From a cyanobacterium PCC 7702 (GTDB taxonomy: Bacteria; Cyanobacteriota; Cyanobacteriia; Cyanobacteriales; Nostocaceae): a stretch of 64,000 nt of DNA. Below, piece by piece: positions 17,776-25,325 of the stretch (its first letter is position 1; every line of letters begins with the position of its first letter). The stretch covers positions 1,336,496 to 1,400,495 of the forward strand of contig KB235926.1 in NCBI GenBank assembly GCA_000332255.1, in the 5' to 3' direction. The notes beneath the pieces are model-generated. The model saw only the letters and a list, made by a program, of their open reading frames with translations. It did not search any database and was not told the origin of the DNA. The translations under genes and the position numbers were made by a program.

Positions 17776-19171
17776 ACTGTTTCATTTGACCCGGGTTCGT
17801 CTAGCGCTGTGGTACGCGCTAGTGATGGCTTTTATCTTGAGCTTGTGCGGATTTGGCGTCTATAAAGCAGTATCTCATGCTCATTGGGTAGCTTTAGATC
17901 GAGAACTAGAGTCTGTGGCAGGAACTTTGCACGATAGTATTGAACTCAAACTACAACAACCCGGGCGCTTAGAACCAGTTGTAAAGGAGCTCTTACCCAA
18001 TATTTGCGTCGTTGGTGATGAATGCGTTAAAAAGCAGCTGCATGTTCAGCGCCATACTTTAGGTGCTGTTAACCAAGGCTTTTACTACGTACGCTTTTTC
18101 GATAACTCTGGACGCTTAGTTGCCATAGCAGGTTTAGCTCCAGAGGGACTTTCCTCTAACTTTAACAAGCAAAGATGGCAAACTCTTAAGGACAGCAAAG
18201 GTAAGCTTTACCACCAAGTTTCCTTTGTGCTGCACACTCAAGATAATCGAGATTGGGGATACATACAAGTAGGGCGAAGTCTGAGTGATTTCAATAGTTA
18301 TCTGGATGCTGTGAAATTAATTTTAGCTTTGGGATTACCAGTAGTAATGGCTTTGGTTGGTTCTGCTAGCTGGTGGTTAGCAGGATTAGCAATGAGACCA
18401 ATTTACCGATCTTACAGACAAATTCAACAGTTTACGGCTGATGCAGCACACGAGTTGCGAACACCTTTAGCTGCAACAGAAGCAACAGTAGAATCGGCGC
18501 TTTTGATGCCAAAGTTAGATGAACAAGAGGTACGGGATATCCTAAGGTCGATACAGCGTCAGAATCACCGATTGACAACATTAGTTGCTGATTTGCTGCT
18601 GTTAGCCCGCTTAGACCGCCAATCGATGTCGCTGCGGCCGGAGTTATGCTGCTTGAATGATGTTATCAACGACTTAATTGAGGAGTTTGCAGCAATGTCT
18701 AACGCTGCAGGTGTGATGCTGACATCTTCGGTGCGAGTTCATCAACCTGTAAATGTTATAGGTGATTGCGAGCAACTTTATCGTTTAGTTTCTAATTTAA
18801 TTGTTAATGCTATTCAATATACGCCACGGGGCGGTCAGGTGACTGTTGTTTTAGACCGCAGCGACCATTATGCTGTAATTCAAGTTCAAGACACTGGTAT
18901 TGGTATTCCCCATCACGAGCTTTCGCAGATATTCTATCGCTTTTATCGAGTCCATGGCGATCGCTCTCGTAGTAGTGGTGGTTCTGGATTGGGACTAGCT
19001 ATAGCGATGGCAATTGTTCAAGCGCATCAAGGTAATTTAAAAGTCCAAAGCGAGTTAGGTAAAGGTAGTATTTTTACCGTAGAATTACCTTATAACGGTC
19101 TTCCCTTAAAAAGTTTTTGCACTCTTGGCCCTTTAAAAGTGCTATATGGTCGTCAAGGCAAAGGAGTCTGA
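17762..19171 (+). CDS. Membrane sensor histidine kinase (RppB/CopS/NrsS-like)
   Basis: 469 residues, partner of the preceding regulator. It has an N-terminal TM helix (VMAFILSLCGFGVYKAV) and a periplasmic domain of about 150 residues with LLPNICVVGDECVKK, whose two cysteines could bind metal. A second TM segment is LALGLPVVMALVGSASWWLA. The H-box is AHELRTPLAATEAT, the N-box VSNLIVNAIQYTPRGG, G1 DTGIGIPHHE, F-box IFYRFYR and G2 GSGLGLAIAMAI. All catalytic boxes are intact. The tail after FTVELP (about 27 residues) is unusual and lies against the foreign GC-rich insert, so the natural C-terminus may have been altered. Confidence 0.88.
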   Translation: MNQNKLFHLTRVRLALWYALVMAFILSLCGFGVYKAVSHAHWVALDRELESVAGTLHDSIELKLQQPGRLEPVVKELLPNICVVGDECVKKQLHVQRHTLGAVNQGFYYVRFFDNSGRLVAIAGLAPEGLSSNFNKQRWQTLKDSKGKLYHQVSFVLHTQDNRDWGYIQVGRSLSDFNSYLDAVKLILALGLPVVMALVGSASWWLAGLAMRPIYRSYRQIQQFTADAAHELRTPLAATEATVESALLMPKLDEQEVRDILRSIQRQNHRLTTLVADLLLLARLDRQSMSLRPELCCLNDVINDLIEEFAAMSNAAGVMLTSSVRVHQPVNVIGDCEQLYRLVSNLIVNAIQYTPRGGQVTVVLDRSDHYAVIQVQDTGIGIPHHELSQIFYRFYRVHGDRSRSSGGSGLGLAIAMAIVQAHQGNLKVQSELGKGSIFTVELPYNGLPLKSFCTLGPLKVLYGRQGKGV

Positions 19172-19192
19172 ATTTTTTGCCAGCGATAGCAG

Positions 19193-19594
19193 TTAGGCGT
19201 CTTGGCTGACCAGCAGCTGCTCCCCCGACCGGAAGAACTCGGCGATGGCCTGCCGGGTGAACCCCCACCGGTCGTCATCGGATCCATATTCGTCCTCCAG
19301 GAACTCCAGGATCTCGGCTTCAGACCACGGCCCGAGCGAAGCCTTGTAGTCCTGGTAGGCATCCTGAATGTCCCGCCACGACTCGTACTGGCCGCGGTCG
19401 AGCAGCATCCGCGACTCGCAGTAGACGATATGCGCCTTCGGCAACAGCTTGTCCACCTCCAAATTCTCCCACGCCGACCTACTAAGTTCAGCAGCACTGC
19501 TGCATACGGAGACTATGATGTCTGCTACAGTGCCTGATTCGGCTTGCACCCCACGCCACCAGCCGCTCCACCCCGCCGGACACCTCTGCCACAC
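19193..19594 (-). CDS. GC-rich cassette-like ORF of unknown family
   Basis: An open frame of 133 codons from 19594. The first ~44 residues (MWQRCPAGWSGWW...) look like non-coding translation, so the true start is unclear and the gene may be 5'-truncated. From ENLEVDKLLPKAHIVYCESR onward the sequence is protein-like, with an acidic stretch EAEILEFLEDEYGSDDDRWG and an amphipathic end FTRQAIAEFFRSGEQLLVSQ. I do not recognise the family. The TAA stop lies within GCCTAAC, as in many integron cassettes. Codon use is strongly GC-biased, unlike the neighbours. Confidence 0.45.
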   Translation of the reverse strand: MWQRCPAGWSGWWRGVQAESGTVADIIVSVCSSAAELSRSAWENLEVDKLLPKAHIVYCESRMLLDRGQYESWRDIQDAYQDYKASLGPWSEAEILEFLEDEYGSDDDRWGFTRQAIAEFFRSGEQLLVSQDA

Positions 19595-19660
19595 ATTTGC
19601 GCCCAGCAGCAGCCCTGGCTGCTCGCGGCTAGAGTCACAGCGGGTCCCACGTGCGCAATG

Positions 19661-20544
19661 TCAGCCTGGAACCGCAGACCACTCCACCAACTCGCCGCCC
19701 GGGTCGCTCAGCGGCTGCAGGGTGTAGCCAACGGAACGCAGGTAGTCTTGGGCGGCGTTCTCTGAAATGCCGAGGGCTCGGATGCGAGGCTTGTTCTGCT
19801 CAAACCAGACTTCCTGTATCGCCCGCTGCCGGAGCAGCAGGTCACACCCCATGAGCGCCCAGGCGTCGGCCCCCTCGATGTCGACTTTCAAGAGCAAAAC
19901 CGGCGTGCCGGATGGCACAACCTCATCAACGCGCACCACCTCGACCTCGATACCCCCCTGTCCAACAGGTGCGAACCCGCCCCAACCCGTCTGACCCACT
20001 GGGCCGGGGTCAAACCAGAGCTTGCCCTTTGCCTGCCCTGCGGCGAAGGGAATTACCTCGATCTGAGACTCAAAGCCGTTCCGGCTAACATTCCGTCGCA
20101 GGAGTTCGACATTTCTCGGAGAGGCTTCGAAGGCGAGGCAGCGGTTGTATGGGTTGCTTGCAGCCCACAGTAGGGCGAAGTAACCGAGATTTGCGCCGAC
20201 ATCGACGAACAGTCCCCCGACTTTCGCCAGATCAAGGACACGGCGGCTGACCCGCGGTTCATACACGCCAGTGAAGGCGATACAGTCGAAGATCACATCC
20301 CCGGCACCAAGTCCATCCTCACACCGGGGGCATGGCGCAGCTCGGCATCATGGTAAAGTGCCGCCCAGCGATCATGCTTGCCGCAATATAACCGTGCGTA
20401 AACTGACACGGCGATGCGATCCGGAAGCACTTGCAACACTGTTGGTCGCCTCACGTTCCCTCCGCTTGCCGAACTGTTTATCATACGCAGATACGGAAAT
20501 TTTCTGTATAATCTTTGTCTTAATCCTAATACATCAAGCATCAC
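19661..20544 (-). pseudogene. FkbM-family SAM methyltransferase, interrupted by a one-base frameshift
   Basis: FkbM-type enzymes O-methylate sugars or natural products using S-adenosylmethionine. The downstream frame has the SAM-binding loop LFVDVGANLGYFALLWAAS, then AFEASPRNVELLRRNV and LLKVDIEGADAWALMG, all typical of the family. The N-terminal part is in another frame (20544 to about 20300), from MLDVLGLRQRLYRKFPYLR to GVRMDLVPG. The family continues as GDVIF, and here one G appears missing at about 20300 (CCGGGGATGTG). Joined, the protein is about 294 residues, a normal length. The first 25 codons lie in AT-rich DNA and include one of the palindromic repeats; the remainder is GC-rich. Either a real inactivating deletion or a sequencing error is possible. 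Confidence 0.7.
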
Positions 20545-20748
20545 AAAATATATACATTACAAGGAACTTTTGCCCGAATATACGGGAAATTTATTTTTCA
20601 CACCCTGGGTAGATATTATACTAAATTTTCCCGTATAACCATCCTAGACTGGGGATTGTATGGAATTTTTTCGTGTATCCCTTAGTGTTATGTAGAAATT
20701 CTCTGTATAACATCCTTATTTATAGGATATTACACGGAATTTTCTGCA
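20491..20748. repeat. Cluster of imperfect ~20-bp palindromes (TACGGAAATTTTCYGTATAA-like)
   Basis: Five related units lie in 260 bases: 20491-20510 (ATACGGAAATTTTCTGTATA), 20578-20594 with its inverted partner at 20621-20638, 20658-20677, 20691-20710 and 20731-20748. Each has a centre of AAATTTT type with flanks like TACGG/CYGTA, so most are themselves near-palindromic. They sit exactly between the cassette-like insert and the integrase relic. They could be recombinase or regulator sites or degenerate small repeats. They do not match the integron core consensus GTTRRRY. Confidence 0.6.
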
Positions 20749-20757
20749 CAAATTCCA

Positions 20758-21145
20758 ATGGAACAACGTCCAAAGAAACTCCTCGAACAGTTGCAAGATA
20801 TTATGTTTAAGTACTCTTCTTATCAAAGAGGGAATACTTATATTGACTGGATTAGACGTTATATCCTTTTTCACGATCAGCGTCATCCTAGAGATGTGGG
20901 AAGTGCAGAAATCTAACCTTATTAACGCATCTTGCGGTCAATGAAAATATAGCTTCATCAACGTAAAATCAAGCGCCTCACGCGGTTTTATTTCTTATAA
21001 AGATTATTAAAAATTTAGATTTCAAAGTAGATGTGGTACATGCAAAAAATCTCAATATTTACTAACTGTCTTAAGAGAAGCGATGCGGAAATTATTAGAA
21101 CACAAGCATGTAAAAACAACGATCAATACTAGAGTACACAACATA
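20758..21145 (+). pseudogene. Integron-type tyrosine recombinase (IntI-like) relic
   Basis: Reads MEQRPKKLLEQLQDIMFKYS, then TYIDWIRRYILFHDQRHPRD to a stop at 20916. This is the N-terminal SAM-like domain of chromosomal integron integrases. The next frame resumes with LLTHLAVNENIASST, stop, NQAPHAVLFL, which follows it in the family. A third frame has KKSQYLLTVL and then EHKHVKTTINTRVHN, which resembles the C-terminal LGHKDVKTTMIYTHV block. The catalytic middle, with its Arg/Lys/His residues, is therefore deleted, and the tyrosine position reads Asn. The enzyme is certainly dead. It reads away from the GC-rich ORFs. Confidence 0.75.
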
Positions 21146-21150
21146 ACTGG

Positions 21151-21861
21151 TTACACTCGCTCAAAAAAGTTTGCTTTTGTATTCGCTTGTTTCTTAGTAT
21201 CTGAAAACGCTCCAAGTAAGTGAGTATAGGACTTTTCTTGTAGACAACTTCTGTCTATAATTGCTCTAAACTGCAGATATTTCGTGTACTGTTGTGTACT
21301 ATTGGCTGTAATGCCCAAAATATCATCTCCTACAACATGTACTGTTCCCTTGCATTCATGCTCGACAGCAACAGCAAACATTTCATAAATTTTTTGATAC
21401 AGTCGCCCGTGGGAGAGTTTATCTGGGTTAATCATTCTAAAGATATCTGAACTCCCAGACACGAGCATCCAACCAGTTGTGGAAAGATGTCATGAACTTT
21501 GCGTCGCCTGTCTCCATTTTCGGTTTGTATTTCCAGGTATCATTCCAATAACTTAAATCTAGCGAACAACACTACCAGAGGCGTTCTTCTTCCCATCAAC
21601 CAACTACTAGTAGTCCGAATCCGAGACAGATTCACGCCTAAAGCACCACCATTTTTAGAAATATGAGAAGGAGAAGATAGTTGCACCTACTTTCTGCCAA
21701 AGGCTTTAGAAGAGAATATCCAGCTCAATTTGCTTCATCTTCATTTCCGTCAACTTGGAATTGCAAAGCTTATCTGTAAAAGCTGTCGAGAGATGATGAT
21801 GCTTCCCACGATTGTGAATAGCAGCTTTAGAAGATTTACCTCCGGAGGGTTGACAGTTCAT
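21151..21861 (-). pseudogene. Multiply broken gene of unknown family
   Basis: An AGGAG precedes an ATG at 21861 that starts MNCQPSGGKSSKAAIHNRGK and runs 51 codons. After a frameshift come SKAFGRK, stop, VQLSSPSHISKNGGALGVNL, then RTTSSWLMGRRTPLVVLFAR, stop, YLEIQTENGDRRRKVHDIFP. After another frameshift, at about 21470, comes an intact 105-codon piece from MLVSGSSDIFRMINPDKLSH to KANFFERV. Joined, it is a protein of about 236 residues with ordinary cyanobacterial base composition. I do not recognise the family. Two frameshifts and two stops make it a pseudogene. It fills the space between the integrase relic and tRNA-Phe. Confidence 0.55.
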
Positions 21862-21994
21862 AAGTAACTCCTGAGATTAGGTCAATCAGCGCGCCCTGAT
21901 TTACCCTCAAAATTTAACTAACCTCGCCCAAGAGTATCTAACGCAGATAAAATTACCTTTACAGCACTAAAAACGGAAGATGTTTGATTCTGTA

Positions 21995-22067
<73 letters not shown>

Positions 22068-22127
22068 AGATGTTTGTCTTTTCAACGATTTTCTACTATA
22101 GCAAACCTTACTAATAATTGCAAGCTT

Positions 22128-22985
22128 TTAGGAAAATTTTTTGCCGCACCTTTTCCACAACCTTGTCCAACCGAAAGTTCCTATAAATACCACAAACTGA
22201 ACTAAAACGATACTAGGGCCAGAAGCAAAATTAAAAAGACCCGAGACAATCATACCAATGATACTAGTAGCAGAACCGATAAGCACCGACAACAGTAAAA
22301 AGCGACGAAAGTGATGGCTGATAAGTTTAGCAGTAGAAGCGGGTATGACCAAAAATGCATTGACAAGCAAAACCCCAACAGCTTTAATAGCTACAGCCAC
22401 AGCTAGTGACAACAAGACAATAAAACAATATCGATGTAACTCAACTGCAATTCCTTGAACTTTTGCTACTGCTGGGTTGAGAGTTAACAAGATTTGCTGT
22501 CCCAAAGTAGAAAATAAAAATATGGCACTGGCTGCAAGTAGCAGCACAGTTAAAATCAGGTCTTTACGGTCGATAGCAAGAATATCTCCAAACAGCACTG
22601 CCATTAAGTTGCCGCGATATCCTTGGATCAAGCTGCTTAATATAATACCAATCGCTAATGCTCCGGAGAGGATGATACTTAGAATGCTGTCACTGGCCAA
22701 ATCAGTCTTCTCAATGAAGTAGAGAACAATTACACCAAAAGCTAAGCTCGAAGGCAGTAGCATCCAAGTAGGATTTAACTGTAGCAGTACACCCAAAGTT
22801 ATACCTACCAAGGCTGCATGACCTACAGCATGACTAAAAAAAGATAACTGGCGTAAGGTGACAAAGCTACCAAGCAAACCACCAAGCATTCCCATCAGTA
22901 CAGCACCAACTATTGCCCGCTGCATAAAGGGATATTGTAGCAATGCCACTAATTCGCTGATAGTGGTGACGGCAAAGAAATTCAT
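22128..22985 (-). CDS. znuB: Zinc/manganese-type ABC transporter permease (ZnuB-like)
   Basis: The membrane channel of a metal importer of the ABC-3 family, 285 residues with eight or so hydrophobic helices. Family blocks are MQRAIVGAVLMGMLGGLLGS, VTLRQLSFFSHAVGHAALVG and KAVGVLLVNAFLVIPASTAK. It is the last gene of a three-gene leftward operon, nine bases after the ATPase gene. The gene order (binding protein, ATPase, permease) and the Zur-like boxes upstream favour zinc over manganese, but the permease alone does not decide. Confidence 0.9.
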   Translation of the reverse strand: MNFFAVTTISELVALLQYPFMQRAIVGAVLMGMLGGLLGSFVTLRQLSFFSHAVGHAALVGITLGVLLQLNPTWMLLPSSLAFGVIVLYFIEKTDLASDSILSIILSGALAIGIILSSLIQGYRGNLMAVLFGDILAIDRKDLILTVLLLAASAIFLFSTLGQQILLTLNPAVAKVQGIAVELHRYCFIVLLSLAVAVAIKAVGVLLVNAFLVIPASTAKLISHHFRRFLLLSVLIGSATSIIGMIVSGLFNFASGPSIVLVQFVVFIGTFGWTRLWKRCGKKFS

Positions 22986-22994
22986 ACTAAGGAT

Positions 22995-23807
22995 TTAATG
23001 ATGGTGTTGGTAACGACTAAATCCTGGTCCGTAGGTCGCTAAAAGATTTGCAGCTGAAAGAGCAATTGCAGGAGCTCCTGTGCAAATAATAGTTTGGTTG
23101 AGGCAAATCACGCGATCGCAATAGTTGCTGACCATATTAATATCATGGGAAACTTGCAATACCGTCCAGCCTTCCTCCTGCTTCAGTTCATTGAGCAAAG
23201 TATAAAAATCTGCTGTACCTTGCACGTCTACTCCGGCAAACGCTTCATCCAATATTAACAGCTTTCTAGGCATTACCAAACAATAAGCTAGTAAAACCCG
23301 CTTGAGTTGTCCGCCACTGAGGGTTCCTATTGCTTGATTTCGCAAATGATAAGCATCAGTACGTCGCAAAGCAGCAGCTACAGCTGCTGTTTTTTCCTGA
23401 TTTTGCGGCGATATCCTTGCTATAGTTGCAAAAACCCAGGAAAATTTTCCTTGTTTTTTTTGTCGCTGTATCTCTTTATAATTCTTATTCCATCCCAAAC
23501 CTACTAATTCAGCAACGGAAATAGGAAAGCTGCGATCGAAGATAAAATGCTGAGGTATATATCCCAACTGATGGCGTAAATTTCCTAATTTAGAAGTGGG
23601 ACGACCAAATATTTCAATTTGACCAGAACTGCGCGGAATTAAATCCAAAATTGCTTGTACCAACGTACTTTTACCAGCACCATTAGGACCCACTATTGCT
23701 GTGTTTGTTCCCGACAATAATTCAAAAGAAACATCTCTAATAGCTTGATAATTTCCTTGATATACAGTCAATCCTTCCACTTTTAAAATTGTAATCTTAT
23801 CAGTCAT
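22995..23807 (-). CDS. znuC: Zinc/manganese-type ABC transporter ATPase (ZnuC-like)
   Basis: Energises the metal importer. Walker A is GPNGAGKSTLVQ, the Q-loop is GYIPQHFIFDR as in metal-type ABC ATPases, the signature is LSGGQLKRVLLA and Walker B LLILDEAFAGVD, followed by the switch His in VLQVSHDINMV. I start at the ATG at 23807 (MTDKITILKVEGL, 270 residues); a TTG at 23834 would add nine residues. A segment between the Q-loop and the signature (KEIQRQKKQGKFSWVFATIA) is slightly longer than usual. The C-terminus ends in HHH, which may bind metal. Confidence 0.9.
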   Translation of the reverse strand: MTDKITILKVEGLTVYQGNYQAIRDVSFELLSGTNTAIVGPNGAGKSTLVQAILDLIPRSSGQIEIFGRPTSKLGNLRHQLGYIPQHFIFDRSFPISVAELVGLGWNKNYKEIQRQKKQGKFSWVFATIARISPQNQEKTAAVAAALRRTDAYHLRNQAIGTLSGGQLKRVLLAYCLVMPRKLLILDEAFAGVDVQGTADFYTLLNELKQEEGWTVLQVSHDINMVSNYCDRVICLNQTIICTGAPAIALSAANLLATYGPGFSRYQHHH

Positions 23808-23837
23808 TAGTGTTAATACGAGAAAAATTGACAAAAT

Positions 23838-24989
23838 TTATTTACAAGCTGACACCAAGGTTTGTAAGTTCTTTTTCATGGCCTGAAAATAATGCTGTGG
23901 ATCGGTAGGTCCGGTTTCTAATGAATCTAAGGGACGCAAAGTTAAATTTAAGTCTCTAGAAAGGCTTGTCAGCAGTTTATTATCCGTTCCTGGTTCACCA
24001 AACAAAGCTTTAACTCTGTATTTTTTCACCGCATTAACTGCTTTTTGCACATCTGCAGGCGTGAGTTGCTCTTCGGGAATTTCTACCACTGCTACTTGCT
24101 TGAGATTGTAGCGTTTTGCCAAGTACGGATATGCATCGTGGAAGGTAACAAAGGTACAGCTAGGATATTTTTGTAAAGTCTGCTGAAATTCTTGATTTAA
24201 ACTTTCCAATTGCTTGATATAGGTAGCTGCATTTGCTTCGTAGGTAGATTTATTGGTAGGATCTGCTGCTATCAATCCATCTCGAATATTAATAACTTGT
24301 TGTTTTGCTAAAACAGGATCTAGCCAAACATGTGGGTTTCCGGTGGCGTGTTCGTGCTGTTTTTGGCTTGTTTCCACCACCGGTGAAACCTGTTGCAAAG
24401 GCTGAATACCTTTACTAGCGTTTATTTCTATTAATTTTGGATTACGAGCGTTTTTGACTGTCTCTTCCAGAAATTCTTCCAGTCCCAAGCCGTTTTTGAC
24501 AAGTACATTCGCTTGAGCGATCGCTTTGACATTTTCAGGTTTGGCTTGATATTCGTGCACTTCCGTACCGGGTGGTACTAATATTTCCACCTCTGCTGCA
24601 TTTCCAGCTACTGCCTTACTAAACCAATACATTGGTAAAAACGTTGCCACCACTTTTATTTTCCCTGCTTGAGATGCAGATAAAACCTGCTGTGCTCGTG
24701 GTGATGGTTGTTTAGTTTCTACGCGATCGGTGTTTGTTTGGCTGCAACCACTAGTAGCAGACAAAAAGACTATCAACGCCATTAAGGATAGCAAACCATT
24801 GCTGTGCTGAAAAAGACAAAAAAATCCCTGCACTGCACTCCATACTTTCCACAAAGACGCCCCCCAAGGAGGTTGTTCGCAATTTTTTTGTAGCCTTTCG
24901 TACAAGTAAAGAAAGTTTCTTCGAACTGTTGTTAACTCGGAAAATTGCCCGTTTCTGGTCTTTAGGAGTATTTTCTTCTCTGTAATCAT
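23838..24989 (-). CDS. znuA: Zinc ABC transporter substrate-binding lipoprotein (ZnuA-like)
   Basis: A periplasmic receptor of the cluster A-I metal-binding family. Metal-ligand regions are VPPGTEVHEYQ (His), a short His-rich loop QKQHEHATGNPHVWLDP, FVTFHDAYPYLAKRY (His) and FGEPGTDNK. The His-rich loop favours zinc. A lipobox LSATSGC with Cys82 follows a hydrophobic stretch. The N-terminus is oddly long: about 60 residues precede the signal helix if the ATG at 24989 is used, and no Shine-Dalgarno is visible there. A downstream TTG at 24851 would give a conventional signal peptide, so the start is uncertain. First gene of the operon, read away from the SLH porin. Confidence 0.88.
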   Translation of the reverse strand: MITEKKILLKTRNGQFSELTTVRRNFLYLYERLQKNCEQPPWGASLWKVWSAVQGFFCLFQHSNGLLSLMALIVFLSATSGCSQTNTDRVETKQPSPRAQQVLSASQAGKIKVVATFLPMYWFSKAVAGNAAEVEILVPPGTEVHEYQAKPENVKAIAQANVLVKNGLGLEEFLEETVKNARNPKLIEINASKGIQPLQQVSPVVETSQKQHEHATGNPHVWLDPVLAKQQVINIRDGLIAADPTNKSTYEANAATYIKQLESLNQEFQQTLQKYPSCTFVTFHDAYPYLAKRYNLKQVAVVEIPEEQLTPADVQKAVNAVKKYRVKALFGEPGTDNKLLTSLSRDLNLTLRPLDSLETGPTDPQHYFQAMKKNLQTLVSACK

Positions 24990-25043
24990 AAGGAGTTTAA
25001 TTTGTCAAAAACTGAATTGACAATGTGTTTGTTCTGATTATAC

Positions 25044-25079
25044 AATAATAATCATTCTAATTAGAGAATGATAATCATT
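25044..25079. promoter_or_regulatory. Two Fur/Zur-type boxes between znuA and the porin gene
   Basis: AATAATAATCATT (25044-25056) and AATGATAATCATT (25067-25079) differ at one position and are 23 bases apart. The second is a near-perfect palindrome. An inverted pair ATCATTCT/AGAATGAT bridges them. They resemble the TGATAAT-N-ATTATCA type recognised by Zur and Fur proteins. They lie about 60 bases upstream of znuA and about 250 upstream of the porin, so zinc repression of znuABC is the simplest reading. Confidence 0.65.
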
Positions 25080-25325
25080 TTTAAAAAGCATGTTAAAAAT
25101 TACATTCTTTCTTTCCACCTTCTACCTTCGCAAGGTAAAAATAACAACATCTTTTCCTAATAGTTGCTCGCTTCTTTTCTGCAAAGTTGGTCGCCTAATA
25201 GTGATGTCAGGATTTTTTTGGTAACAAACTTGCTCAAAGCTGGTAAATTAATTGAGAATCCTTTTTAATAAAACCTCCTTTCAAAAAACAAACAAAGGAG
25301 AATTATAGAAAGTGTGAGGAAGAAA

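Larger units (their letters stand above)
19172..21145. mobile_element. Integron-like relic: GC-rich foreign insert plus dead integrase
   Basis: From about 19200 to 20470 the composition changes abruptly. The first 60 bases after 19200 are about 68% G+C by my count, against 47% for the 60 before. HIP1 octamers, common elsewhere, are absent. Two leftward ORFs fill it. To its right, past a cluster of imperfect palindromes, lies an integron-type integrase relic reading rightward. Divergent integrase and cassette genes are the normal integron layout. The leftmost ORF ends with its TAA inside GCCTAAC (19192-19198 on the minus strand), matching RYYYAAC. I could not find a full attC, a second core site or attI, so the assignment is an inference. 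Assembly contamination of the GC-rich part is an alternative. Confidence 0.5.

Noticed and set aside
19595..19660. Second attC site between the two GC-rich ORFs
   Set aside because: I searched for GTTRRRY/RYYYAAC pairs and found none here, so I do not claim two complete cassettes.
20458..20757. attI site next to the integrase relic
   Set aside because: No RYYYAAC core in the expected orientation; the palindromes present do not fit the consensus.
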